Shown: piece after piece, positions 1 through 6,761 of the stretch
How the letters are laid out: each line of letters opens with the position of its first letter
Numbering within the stretch: the first letter of the stretch is position 1
NCBI GenBank assembly: GCA_003973505.1
Contig: QNXT01000005.1
Span: 1-6,892, forward strand
Origin: Bacteroidota bacterium
Lineage (GTDB): Bacteria; Bacteroidota; Bacteroidia; Bacteroidales; UBA1556
Length of the DNA: 6,892 bases
Direction: 5' to 3'
Position numbers and translations under genes: made by a program
Notes under the pieces: model-generated
What the model saw: the letters and a program-made list of their open reading frames with translations, nothing else
Told to the model about the DNA's origin: nothing
The model's database searches: none

Positions 1-1557
1 TTTTTGAGAGCTCGCAAAAAAGGAACATTTGAGCTGCCAAAAGCGGGAGCAGTTGTTGATGGTGAGAATTATACATCCAATAGCAGAACCATTAAAGTAG
101 TGGAAGCCAAAGGCGATGCCTATAATGCTGCTAGTGAGAAAGCCATTGCTAATGAAAACCCTAAAGAATTTTCAGCCAAAGGACGCGTATTTGTTCGCAC
201 ATTGGTAAGCAAACATAATGCATACATAGGCGAGCCCATTATCTTGGTTCAAAAGCTGTATTCAAAAGAACGCATTGCCAATATTACGGATATGAAAGAA
301 CCTAGTTATACAGGTTTTTGGAAAGAAAGTATTGATATTGGCGATTTGCAATTAACCCGAGAAACACTGAATGGTGAACAATATAATGTAGTTGTTTTAC
401 AAAAGTATATTCTATTTCCACAAAAAACAGGAAAACTTGAAATTGGTCCCTTTCAATTAGGTGCTGTGGTTCAAATTATAAAAACCCGTCCACCACGAGA
501 CCAAATAGAACAAATGATGTATGGGAATAAAGTACGCTATCAGACTAATAAAAACTTAAGTCTTAAATCGCCCGTAGTAAAGCTTAATATAAAGGAATTA
601 CCCGCTGGAAAACCCGCTAATTTTAATGGGCTTGTGGGCTCATTCACCATGGAAGCCAGTGTTGATAAATCAGAACTTCAAGCCAATGACGCCTTTAATT
701 TGAAAATAAAGATTAAAGGACAGGGAAATATTTCATTACTTGAAATTCCAAAGCCCAATTTCCCACCCGATTTTGAAGTTTACGACCCAAAAATATCACA
801 AAAGTCAAATACGGACGCTTCGGGTATGTCGGGTACAAAAACCTATGAATATTTGATTATCCCTCGTAACCAAGGCGACTACACCATACCACCAGTAAGT
901 TTTAGCTTTTTCAATCCAAGATTGGAACGTTATCAGACCTTATCCTCTGACACATTTTTTATAAAAGTAGGAAAAGGAACAGCTGAAAGCTTTACAGGTG
1001 TAAACTCCAGTAATGTAAACCGTGACGAGATAAAGTACCTTGGCAAAGACATTCATTATATAATGCAAGGCAATAACAAATTAGAGCCTATTGATAAAAA
1101 ATACTTCAATTCATTTGGGCATTTATTATACCTGATTATCGCTCCCCTATTTGCGATTCTATTTATTATTTTTTACAAAAAGAATGCAAAAGCCCAGGCT
1201 GATACAAGTTTGATGAGAAATAAAAAGGCTACAAAAATTGCCCGTAAACGACTTAAAAATGCTAAGAAATTACTTGCTTCGGATAATAAAACGGGCTTTT
1301 ATGAAGAAATTTCAAAAGTGCTTTGGGGCTATATTTCTGATAAATTTAATATAAGTCTTGCTGAACTCTCAATGGATACAGCTCGCGAACGCCTCAACAG
1401 CAAAGGAGTTAATCCTGAAATTATTGAGGAAATAATTAGCATACTAAACAACTGTGAATTTGCTCGATATGCACCAAGTGCCCAATCAGATGGCATGCAA
1501 CAGATTTATGATCAGGCATTAAAAATTATTAGTAAAATCGAAAAATCTTTGAAATAA
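1..1557 (+). CDS. batD: BatD family protein (aerotolerance operon), 5'-partial
   Basis: C-terminal 518 or so residues of a BatD-like membrane-anchored protein. The frame is open to the first base, and the first residues (KKGTFELPKAGAVVDG...SNSRTIKVV) match the end of the first Ig-like repeat of BatD. The TTG at position 4 is therefore not a start; signal peptide and N-terminus lie outside the window. Numbering from position 4, three beta-rich segments cover roughly residues 1-35, 55-160 (AYIGEPIILVQKLYS, FPQKTGKLEIGPF) and 205-325 (SVDKSELQANDAFNLKIKI, IIPRNQGDYTIPPVSFSFF). One transmembrane helix follows at about 371-391. A charged cytoplasmic helical tail at 400-517 holds the typical GFYEEISKVLWGYISDKF segment. 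Bat proteins accompany MoxR ATPases and BatA/BatB VWA proteins in Bacteroidota envelope or oxygen-stress functions; the biochemical role is unknown. It is coupled to batE by a TAATG overlap. Confidence 0.88.
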   Translation, partial: FLRARKKGTFELPKAGAVVDGENYTSNSRTIKVVEAKGDAYNAASEKAIANENPKEFSAKGRVFVRTLVSKHNAYIGEPIILVQKLYSKERIANITDMKEPSYTGFWKESIDIGDLQLTRETLNGEQYNVVVLQKYILFPQKTGKLEIGPFQLGAVVQIIKTRPPRDQIEQMMYGNKVRYQTNKNLSLKSPVVKLNIKELPAGKPANFNGLVGSFTMEASVDKSELQANDAFNLKIKIKGQGNISLLEIPKPNFPPDFEVYDPKISQKSNTDASGMSGTKTYEYLIIPRNQGDYTIPPVSFSFFNPRLERYQTLSSDTFFIKVGKGTAESFTGVNSSNVNRDEIKYLGKDIHYIMQGNNKLEPIDKKYFNSFGHLLYLIIAPLFAILFIIFYKKNAKAQADTSLMRNKKATKIARKRLKNAKKLLASDNKTGFYEEISKVLWGYISDKFNISLAELSMDTARERLNSKGVNPEIIEEIISILNNCEFARYAPSAQSDGMQQIYDQALKIISKIEKSLK

Positions 1558-2318
1558 TGAAAAATACAAAAACAAGCCTATTCCTTTTGCTTTTGTTTAT
1601 TCCAATGCTAATATTTGCTGATGGTGCAAAAGGACTATTCAATAACGCAAACAAGCAATACGAACAAGGAAACTATGATTCAACGATTATTTTGCTCGAT
1701 TCCATTGTTAGCATGAATCTCGAGTCGGCTGAATTATACTATAATTTGGGTAATGCATGGTATAAGAAAGGAGAAATTCCTAAGGCCATTCTTTATTACG
1801 AAAAAGCAAAAAAATTGGAGCCCAATAACCCCGATATTAATTATAATCTTGCACTAGCGAATACTAAAGTAGCTGATAAAATCGAGGCTGTTCCAGAGTT
1901 TTTCCTTAAAACATGGTGGAAAAAATCCTTACTGTTTTTCAATGAAAAACAATGGATGTATGTAAATATTATAAGCTATAGCATCCTTCTTATTTTCTTA
2001 ATAATCTTTTTTACCACGCGTTCAAAAGCAAGGAAACAATTCGCATTCTATTTGAGCATTCTATTCTTATTCCTTAGCATTATATCTGGAGTTTATGGCT
2101 ATAACAGTAGCAAACTTCTTCATTCGCATAATACAGCCATTGTGTTTACACCTACGGTAAATGTAAAAAGTTCGCCCAATGATAACGCAAACACCATCTT
2201 TGTAATTCATCAGGGAACGAAAGTGCAATTAATGGATAAATTGAAAAATTGGCATCGTATAAAGCTTGCCAATGGTAGCATCGGATGGATTTCGGAAAGT
2301 GATTTTGAAAAAATTTAG
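1557..2318 (+). CDS. batE: BatE: TPR, two membrane helices and SH3-like domain
   Basis: A 253-residue protein read as BatE from its architecture and its position after BatD. Residues 1-21 form a hydrophobic signal segment (LFLLLLFIPMLIFA). Two TPR-like repeats span about 24-91 (LFNNANKQYEQGNYDSTI; AELYYNLGNAWYKKGEIPKAI), ending in the classic LEPNNPDINYNLALA run. Two transmembrane helices lie at about 134-153 and 161-181, with TTRSKARK between them. The C-terminal 192-253 is a bacterial SH3-like domain (VNVKSSPNDNA, HQGTKVQL, WHRIKLANGSIGWI). The TPR and SH3 modules would then both be on the periplasmic side and could bind envelope partners. The ATG shares its A with the batD stop (TAATG), which fixes the start and suggests translational coupling. 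The same architecture occurs in other BatE-like proteins; partner and substrate are unknown. Confidence 0.85.
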   Translation: MKNTKTSLFLLLLFIPMLIFADGAKGLFNNANKQYEQGNYDSTIILLDSIVSMNLESAELYYNLGNAWYKKGEIPKAILYYEKAKKLEPNNPDINYNLALANTKVADKIEAVPEFFLKTWWKKSLLFFNEKQWMYVNIISYSILLIFLIIFFTTRSKARKQFAFYLSILFLFLSIISGVYGYNSSKLLHSHNTAIVFTPTVNVKSSPNDNANTIFVIHQGTKVQLMDKLKNWHRIKLANGSIGWISESDFEKI

Positions 2319-2372
2319 TTTCTGCTATTTTCAAGCAAGGTCATTCTTCCTCCACCCTATTGCATTTTTATG

Positions 2373-2380
2373 TAGTTTTG
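2373..2380 (+). promoter_or_regulatory. Candidate Bacteroidota -7 promoter element for the channel-TPR pair
   Basis: TAGTTTTG fits the TAnnTTTG -7 consensus of Bacteroidota housekeeping promoters. It ends 22 bases before the channel ATG at 2403, within the 84-bp gap after batE. I see no convincing TTTG -33 element at the expected distance, so this rests on one half-site in AT-rich DNA. Confidence 0.35.
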
Positions 2381-2402
2381 AGTAAAATTACAAAACTAAG
2401 GT

Positions 2403-3242
2403 ATGCGATTAAGATACGATGAAAAACCAGGAATGGCTCCTTGGCGCAAACGATTGCACGAAATTATATTCGAGGCTGACACCCCTGCGGGTAAAGCCTT
2501 CGATATCATTCTACTTATTCTTATTTTATTAAGTGTTGCCGTTGTTTTCGAAGATAGTATTCGAGGTAATTCACCAGAAGTAAAACGCTTTCTTTACTAC
2601 GCTGAATGGTTTTTCACCATCATTTTTAGCATTGAGTATTTCTTTCGGATTTATACCATCGACAAACCCAAAACCTATATTTTTAGTTTTTACGGCATCA
2701 TCGATTTACTCAGTATTCTACCCACTTTTATCGCTCTTATTTTTTCGGGAACGCATTATTTGGCCATCATCCGAATGCTCCGTTTATTAAGGGTTTTCAG
2801 AGTATTGAAACTAGTACAGTTTGTAGGAGCATCAAATAGATTATTGCAATCCTTAAAAGCTTCGAGGCATAAAATTGGGGTATTCTTTCTGTTTGTAAGT
2901 ATCACAGTTACTATTGTAGGATCTGTAATGTATATTGTGGAAGGTGCCGAATCGGGTTTTACTTCCATTCCACGAAGTATTTATTGGGCCATCGTAACGC
3001 TTACCACTGTGGGATATGGCGATATTGCCCCCATTACCGTTTTAGGACAAAGCATTGCATCCTTTGTTATGCTTTTGGGTTATGCAGTAATTGCCGTGCC
3101 AACTGGAATTATCACTTCTGATTTTATGTCACAAAGCAAGCAAAAACCACCAATTACCAATACGCAGTCTTGTAGCAATTGCAACTTCAATGAACATGAT
3201 GACGATGCTCTTTTTTGCAAAAAATGTGGAACAAAACTCTAA
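2403..3242 (+). CDS. Voltage-gated-type potassium channel with C-terminal zinc ribbon
   Basis: A 279-residue inner-membrane ion channel of the six-helix Kv type. S1 is about 32-50, S2 64-86 (acidic E78 then RIY), S3 93-113 (D101) and S4 118-139. S4 carries a positive residue every third position (R124, R127, R130, R133, K136), the voltage-sensor signature. S5 is about 154-178. The pore helix and filter read TLTTVGYGD at 199-207, the K+ selectivity signature, and S6 is about 212-237. No KTN/RCK domain follows. Instead the tail has two CxxC pairs (C257/C260 and C272/C275), spaced as in a zinc ribbon and ending FCKKCGTKL. It should conduct K+ in response to membrane potential; the ribbon may assemble or regulate the channel, which is inference. 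It starts at the first ATG after an 84-bp gap and is followed four bases later by the TPR gene. Confidence 0.92.
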   Translation: MRLRYDEKPGMAPWRKRLHEIIFEADTPAGKAFDIILLILILLSVAVVFEDSIRGNSPEVKRFLYYAEWFFTIIFSIEYFFRIYTIDKPKTYIFSFYGIIDLLSILPTFIALIFSGTHYLAIIRMLRLLRVFRVLKLVQFVGASNRLLQSLKASRHKIGVFFLFVSITVTIVGSVMYIVEGAESGFTSIPRSIYWAIVTLTTVGYGDIAPITVLGQSIASFVMLLGYAVIAVPTGIITSDFMSQSKQKPPITNTQSCSNCNFNEHDDDALFCKKCGTKL

Positions 3243-3246
3243 ACCA

Positions 3247-4509
3247 ATGCATCGTATCATTTTTATAATCCCATTGCTTTTTTCGTTGCATTTTCTCCAT
3301 GCCCAACAAAACAACTCTCAACAAGAGCTATTTGACAGTCTCTTAGTAGAAGGAATAAAGGTTTTTGACTCGCCTTTAACAAATCGCGATTATTCAAAAG
3401 CCATCAAGGTTTTGGAACAAGCAGTCAAGCTAATGCCTAAAAATGCTCGAGCACATTATTATTTGGGCTATGCTTATAGTGGAAAAAATGCCAAAGATGC
3501 CAAAACACTTCCCTATCGAAATAAGGATTTATGCATCAAAGCAAGTTCGGAGATGGAAAAAGTAATTGAAATTGATTCTGCATTTAAGCCCAAACTTGCA
3601 CTCAGTCCTTATTCAAAAATCACGTCTGAATGGGGCGCTTTAGCACTTCGTTACCAATACCATCAACAAACCGACTCCATGCTGTGGGCATTTCAACAAG
3701 GTAGTACGCGTGGTGGCTTTAGTCCGTTTCTATCGGCTTATTATCAAATTGTACTTGAACAATGTGCCCCTAAGACCATATTATTTTCCTATGGCGATGA
3801 TAGTTTTTGGAATTTGCTTTATGTCCAGAATATAAAGTCGGTTCGACCCGATATTGCCATTACCGATTTAGGACTTCTCAATACTATATGGTATCAGCAA
3901 ATGCTTAATACACAATCCATTCTTCACTTTACTCCAGCAGAAAAGAATGAGAAGAATTTTATTTTAGTAAAATTTAGTGATAGTCTGATAAACATCCCTA
4001 TTTATCATAAGGATAAAGTGTATTCATGGAATTTTCAATCTCGTGGAAGCAATCCTTATTACCTACTATACGGAGATATCGCTATGCATAATATCATTAT
4101 AGAAAATGAGTTTAAAAGACCCATCTATTTTACAAAAGGTGTTGAATGGTCATCATATTACAATCTTCAAAGAAATTTGGAAAATCAAATAGCATTGGAT
4201 TACTTAAATCCTTTGGACAAAACGGAAATGCAAGACAAAGCATTTGATGAATTAGCAGAAAAATTGCTCAATCTATTTCCATTAGTAAATCAAAACTCCG
4301 TAAATGAACTGCATATAGCCAATAGTATTCGCTATGCCATTGCCATGAGAATATACTACGATTGGTCAAGAGAAAACGACAAAGACCATGCTCGCTATTT
4401 GATGCAATTACTCTATTCGAAAACTCCTGCAAGCAAATACCCATACACCGATCCTGCTTTCAGGCATACTATGAATCAGTTTAAGAGTGTTATGATGGAA
4501 GAATATTAA
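3247..4509 (+). CDS. Secreted TPR protein with DUF2723/PMT-like C-terminal region
   Basis: The start is ATG 3247. The frame is open back to 3091, but that stretch overlaps the channel's zinc-ribbon coding sequence, and only 3247 gives a signal peptide (RIIFIIPLLFSLHFLHA, likely cleavage A19/Q20). The product has 420 residues. A TPR lies at about 48-81 (YSKAIKVLEQAV...NARAHYYLGYAY), with a degenerate second repeat near 90-115. Residues 175-217 (TILFSYGDDSFW...SVRPDIAI...LGLLNTIWY) and 278-297 (IAMHNIIIEN...KRPIYFT) resemble, from memory, the soluble C-terminal part of Bacteroidota DUF2723 O-mannosyltransferase-like proteins (GDNDTFPLWY, RPDV, SLLNTPWY, KRPIYFA). No membrane helices follow the signal, so the catalytic membrane part of that family is absent. 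A periplasmic role is likely; the function is unknown. Four bases separate it from the channel gene, which suggests one transcript. Confidence 0.75.
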   Translation: MHRIIFIIPLLFSLHFLHAQQNNSQQELFDSLLVEGIKVFDSPLTNRDYSKAIKVLEQAVKLMPKNARAHYYLGYAYSGKNAKDAKTLPYRNKDLCIKASSEMEKVIEIDSAFKPKLALSPYSKITSEWGALALRYQYHQQTDSMLWAFQQGSTRGGFSPFLSAYYQIVLEQCAPKTILFSYGDDSFWNLLYVQNIKSVRPDIAITDLGLLNTIWYQQMLNTQSILHFTPAEKNEKNFILVKFSDSLINIPIYHKDKVYSWNFQSRGSNPYYLLYGDIAMHNIIIENEFKRPIYFTKGVEWSSYYNLQRNLENQIALDYLNPLDKTEMQDKAFDELAEKLLNLFPLVNQNSVNELHIANSIRYAIAMRIYYDWSRENDKDHARYLMQLLYSKTPASKYPYTDPAFRHTMNQFKSVMMEEY

Positions 4510-4586
4510 CTTTTCAAAGCTAAATTCTAATTGTCACAGCATTTTTTCTGTTAGTTCGTTATATTTTTTATCTTATTGATAAATAG

Positions 4587-4668
4587 AACTTTCCAAAAGT
4601 TAGCGTTTAATAATTATCTCGTGATTTTCATACAGTTACATTTTGACAAAGAGAACTTTTGGAAAGTT
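4587..4668. repeat. Inverted pair of AACTTT-type palindromes
   Basis: AACTTTCCAAAAGTT at 4587-4601 is the exact reverse complement of AACTTTTGGAAAGTT at 4654-4668, with 52 bases between. Each arm is also a near-palindrome (AACTTT, three-base centre, AAAGTT), so each can form its own small hairpin or act as a two-fold symmetric binding site. Similar AACTTT...AAAGTT palindromes are, from memory, common in Bacteroidota intergenic DNA. Whether this is a dispersed repeat, a protein-binding pair or a decayed mobile end cannot be told here. Confidence 0.6.
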
Positions 4669-4692
4669 TACCGAAGTATTGTTATTCTTACC

Positions 4693-4719
4693 AAAAAGCA
4701 AAAATAAATCTTGCTTTTT
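4693..4719. repeat. 9-bp inverted repeat, hairpin A
   Basis: AAAAAGCAA (4693-4701) and TTGCTTTTT (4711-4719) are exact reverse complements around a nine-base loop. The hairpin ends in a T run and so resembles a weak rho-independent terminator, but the stem has only two G/C pairs. Its right arm overlaps the left arm of the next hairpin. Confidence 0.5.
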
Positions 4720-4765
4720 CAATGGTTTCTACCTTTAGGGTTGGGGTGAAAAACCATTGAAAAAG
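4714..4765. repeat. 15-bp inverted repeat, hairpin B
   Basis: CTTTTTCAATGGTTT (4714-4728) and AAACCATTGAAAAAG (4751-4765) are exact reverse complements. They enclose a 22-base loop containing the G-rich run CCTTTAGGGTTGGGG. No T run follows the right arm, so it does not look like a terminator for the + strand. It shares 4714-4719 with hairpin A, so the two structures exclude each other. Confidence 0.6.
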
Positions 4766-4837
4766 TGGTGAGGAATAGAACTTAGCCCTTTTCAATATAT
4801 TTCATAAAATAAGCCCGTTTTTTCAGACAAAAAAATG

Positions 4838-4845
4838 TACATTTG
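4838..4845 (+). promoter_or_regulatory. Candidate Bacteroidota -7 promoter element for the aminotransferase gene
   Basis: TACATTTG matches TAnnTTTG and ends 31 bases before ATG 4877, a plausible leader length. No clear TTTG -33 element sits about 19 bases upstream. If transcription starts here, hairpins A and B lie upstream of the transcript rather than in its leader. Confidence 0.45.
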
Positions 4846-4876
4846 CGAAACAATACTCACAAAATAAATCTACATA

Positions 4877-6565
4877 ATGGAGCAATATTTCGAAAAGTTT
4901 AGAGAGCGTACAATAGGTCATAATCAAACATTTACAACTCCCTATGGTGAACAAAAAATGATTTATGCCGATTGGGTTGCCAGTGGACGTTTATACAAAG
5001 ATATTGAGGATATTATTTCAAATCGTTTTGGGCCATTTGTTGCCAATACACACACCGAAACCAGCGAAACAGGCACAATTATGACTAAGGCCTATCATCA
5101 CGCTAAAGATATCATTCGAAATCATGTAAATGCTTGCGAAAATGACATCTTGATTAATGCAGGCTTTGGAATGACAGGCGTTGTTAATAAACTACAACGT
5201 ATTTTAGGGTTGAAAAACTGTGCTGATTTTGACCATAAAACAAAAACATGCACACCGAAAAAAGATCGCCCCGTTGTTTTTATTACCCATATGGAACACC
5301 ATTCAAATCATACTTCATGGTACGAAACCAATGCCGATGTGGTGATGATTGAAGCAGGTGACGATTTAAATATTGATTTAGACAAACTTCGAAAAACAGT
5401 AGAAAAGTATAAAGACCGTAAACTAAAAATAGGCTCATTTACAGCTTGTTCCAATGTTACGGGTATCGAAACGCCTTACCACGAAATGGCGCAGATAATG
5501 CATGAGAATGAAGGACTTTGTTTTGTAGATTTTGCCGCTTCAGCCCCTTATGTTGATATCAATATGCACCCTGAGAACAAACTACAATCTCTCGATGCTA
5601 TCTTCTTTTCACCTCATAAATTCCTTGGAGGTCCTGGTTCATCAGGCGTACTGCTTTTCAATAAAGATTTATACAGTAATGATTGTCCTGACCAACCCGG
5701 AGGAGGCACTGTTGATTGGACTAATGCATGGGGAGAGTATAAATATTCGGATAATATAGAAGCTCGTGAAGATGGAGGTACACCCGGCTTTTTACAAGCC
5801 ATAAAAACAGCTCTTGCGATTGAGCTAAAAGAGCAAATGGGTGTTGAAAATATTCGCAAACGCGAGCACGAATTGATGGATATTGTTTTTGAGCGTTTTA
5901 GCAAAATCAAAGGAATGAATATTTTGGCTGGCGACGTAAAGGAACGAGTTGGTGCTGTTTCATTCTACCTTGATGATGTACACTATAATTTGGTTGTTAA
6001 ACTGTTAAACGACCGATTTGGAATACAAGTGCGAGGCGGTTGTGCATGTGCCGGAACTTATGGCCATATTTTATTAGGTATTTCTTACGAAGAATCACGT
6101 CGTATTACGGATAAAATTGACGAAGGCGATTTATCAGAAAAGCCCGGTTCAGTTCGTCTTTCAGTGCATCCTACAATGACAAATGCCGAATTAGATACAA
6201 TTTGCAATGCCATTGAGGAAATATCAATTCATCACGAGGAGTGGAGTAAAGACTATGTATATGATGCTTCGACCAATGAGTTTACACATCGCAATTTTAT
6301 TGATAAAGAGCGAATTAATGTAAATGATTGGTTTAACATAAATCCTAAACGACATCGTGTCAAACAAAGAAGTCAAACCCAAAAGTTTAGTTACAACCTA
6401 CATTTTTGCTTTCCTTGCGATGCTCTTTTGGGGGATGTCCTTTGTGTGGATAAAAATTGTGTATCAATATTACGATCCACTTACAACCATTTTCATCCGT
6501 TTAGTCGTTTCCTCTGCCCTACTTATAGGTCTTGCGTGGCTTTTAAAAATACCCATACTTCCTGA
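4877..6565 (+). CDS. Class V PLP-dependent aminotransferase (cysteine-desulfurase-like) with aberrant C-terminal extension
   Basis: A fold-type I PLP enzyme of the class V / cysteine desulfurase superfamily, 562 codons as it stands. Visible landmarks are ADWVASGRLY at 31-40, HMEHHSNHTSW at 138-148 (PLP-stacking region), CSNVTGI at 191-197, VDFAASAPYVD at 217-227 with D218 facing the pyridine nitrogen, SPHK at 245-248 with K248 the likely Schiff-base lysine, and RGGCACAGTYGH at 386-397. C391 falls where cysteine desulfurases have the catalytic Cys (RxGxHCA); C389 is a second candidate. The substrate is unknown. Family-like sequence ends near EEWSKDY...NDWF (residue 486). From about 487 the frame gives a Cys/His/Arg-rich tail with no domain-like character that overlaps the next gene's frame by 209 bases, probably an artefact of a lost stop. 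Start ATG 4877 follows a candidate promoter and directly precedes conserved sequence. Confidence 0.85.
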   Translation: MEQYFEKFRERTIGHNQTFTTPYGEQKMIYADWVASGRLYKDIEDIISNRFGPFVANTHTETSETGTIMTKAYHHAKDIIRNHVNACENDILINAGFGMTGVVNKLQRILGLKNCADFDHKTKTCTPKKDRPVVFITHMEHHSNHTSWYETNADVVMIEAGDDLNIDLDKLRKTVEKYKDRKLKIGSFTACSNVTGIETPYHEMAQIMHENEGLCFVDFAASAPYVDINMHPENKLQSLDAIFFSPHKFLGGPGSSGVLLFNKDLYSNDCPDQPGGGTVDWTNAWGEYKYSDNIEAREDGGTPGFLQAIKTALAIELKEQMGVENIRKREHELMDIVFERFSKIKGMNILAGDVKERVGAVSFYLDDVHYNLVVKLLNDRFGIQVRGGCACAGTYGHILLGISYEESRRITDKIDEGDLSEKPGSVRLSVHPTMTNAELDTICNAIEEISIHHEEWSKDYVYDASTNEFTHRNFIDKERINVNDWFNINPKRHRVKQRSQTQKFSYNLHFCFPCDALLGDVLCVDKNCVSILRSTYNHFHPFSRFLCPTYRSCVAFKNTHTS

Positions 6566-6623
6566 GAAAAAAGATTATAAAGCCTTTCTTTTCCTTGCTT
6601 TTCTCGAACCCTTTATCTATTAA
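6357..6623 (+). pseudogene. EamA/DMT-family transporter, N-terminal fragment
   Basis: Only the first 88 residues remain of a family usually near 300 residues with ten helices. Helix 1 is about 11-35 and carries FWGMSFVWIKIVY, typical of EamA transporters. Helix 2 is about 42-63 (PLTTIFIRLVVSSALLIGL). The third helix breaks off at AFLEPFIY, where intact homologues continue into the LEPF-(L/I)YF-GE segment. The stop TAA at 6621-6623 coincides with the first bases of the inverted-repeat element. The start is GTG 6357: an in-frame TAA at 6339-6341 prevents upstream extension, and the next ATG (codon 22) would cut into helix 1. An intact homologue would be an inner-membrane small-metabolite exporter or importer; this remnant is unlikely to transport anything. 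It would have followed the aminotransferase closely. Confidence 0.8.
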
Positions 6624-6653
6624 CCTGAGTTCGACGTAAGATTTCACTCACAG

Positions 6654-6751
6654 AAAGTCAATAGCAGAGCAGATTTGCTGCTAAATATCACGAAGGAATA
6701 GCGGGCTATTTCGAGTGGTATTTAGTACGAAGATGGTTTGCTATTGACTTT
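6654..6751. repeat. Long imperfect hairpin 1 inside the element
   Basis: Outer arms AAAGTCAATAGCA (6654-6666) and TGCTATTGACTTT (6739-6751) pair perfectly over 13 bp. Inside, CTAAATATCAC (6681-6691) pairs with GTGGTATTTAG (6715-6725) with one G-T wobble. AATAG (6697-6701) and CTATT (6706-6710) close the tip around CGGG. A small side hairpin AGCA/TGCT sits at 6668-6679. The right arm continues into a T run (6749-6754), so + strand transcripts could terminate here. Confidence 0.7.
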
Positions 6752-6761
6752 TTTATATAAA

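Larger units (their letters stand above)
4510..4876. other. 367-bp non-coding interval with palindromes
   Basis: No credible gene is present on either strand. From left to right it holds: AT-rich DNA without a clear terminator; a weak TTTATC/GATAAA hairpin (4567-4583); a widely spaced inverted pair of palindromes (4587-4601 and 4654-4668); two overlapping hairpins (4693-4719 and 4714-4765); and a candidate -7 promoter element (4838-4845). The 10-mer AATAGAACTT occurs at 4582-4591 and again at 4774-4783, bracketing the palindromic part. That could mark a degenerate repeat element, but a 10-mer in AT-rich DNA is weak evidence. Confidence 0.6.

Noticed and set aside
4..6. TTG start codon for BatD at position 4
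   Set aside because: The following residues match the interior of a BatD Ig-like repeat, so the gene begins before the window.
3091..3246. Upstream extension of the TPR gene inside the channel's coding sequence
   Set aside because: The extension overlaps the zinc-ribbon coding region and has no protein-like character, while ATG 3247 gives a clean signal peptide four bases after the channel stop.
4510..4600. Rho-independent terminator after the TPR gene
   Set aside because: The only hairpin here is TTTATC/GATAAA, with six mostly A/T pairs and the T run on its left side; too weak to call.
4587..4765. CRISPR array
   Set aside because: The repeats are inverted, not direct and regularly spaced, and there are no cas genes in the window.
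5532..5759. 75-codon + strand frame inside the aminotransferase
   Set aside because: Out-of-frame reading of a strongly conserved gene, with no start signal or recognisable domain.
5614..5910. 98-codon open frame on the - strand
   Set aside because: It lies opposite the most conserved part of the aminotransferase (K248 region) and resembles no family; it is a shadow of that gene. The same applies to the shorter - strand frames at 2152-2334, 2756-2968 and 3129-3314.
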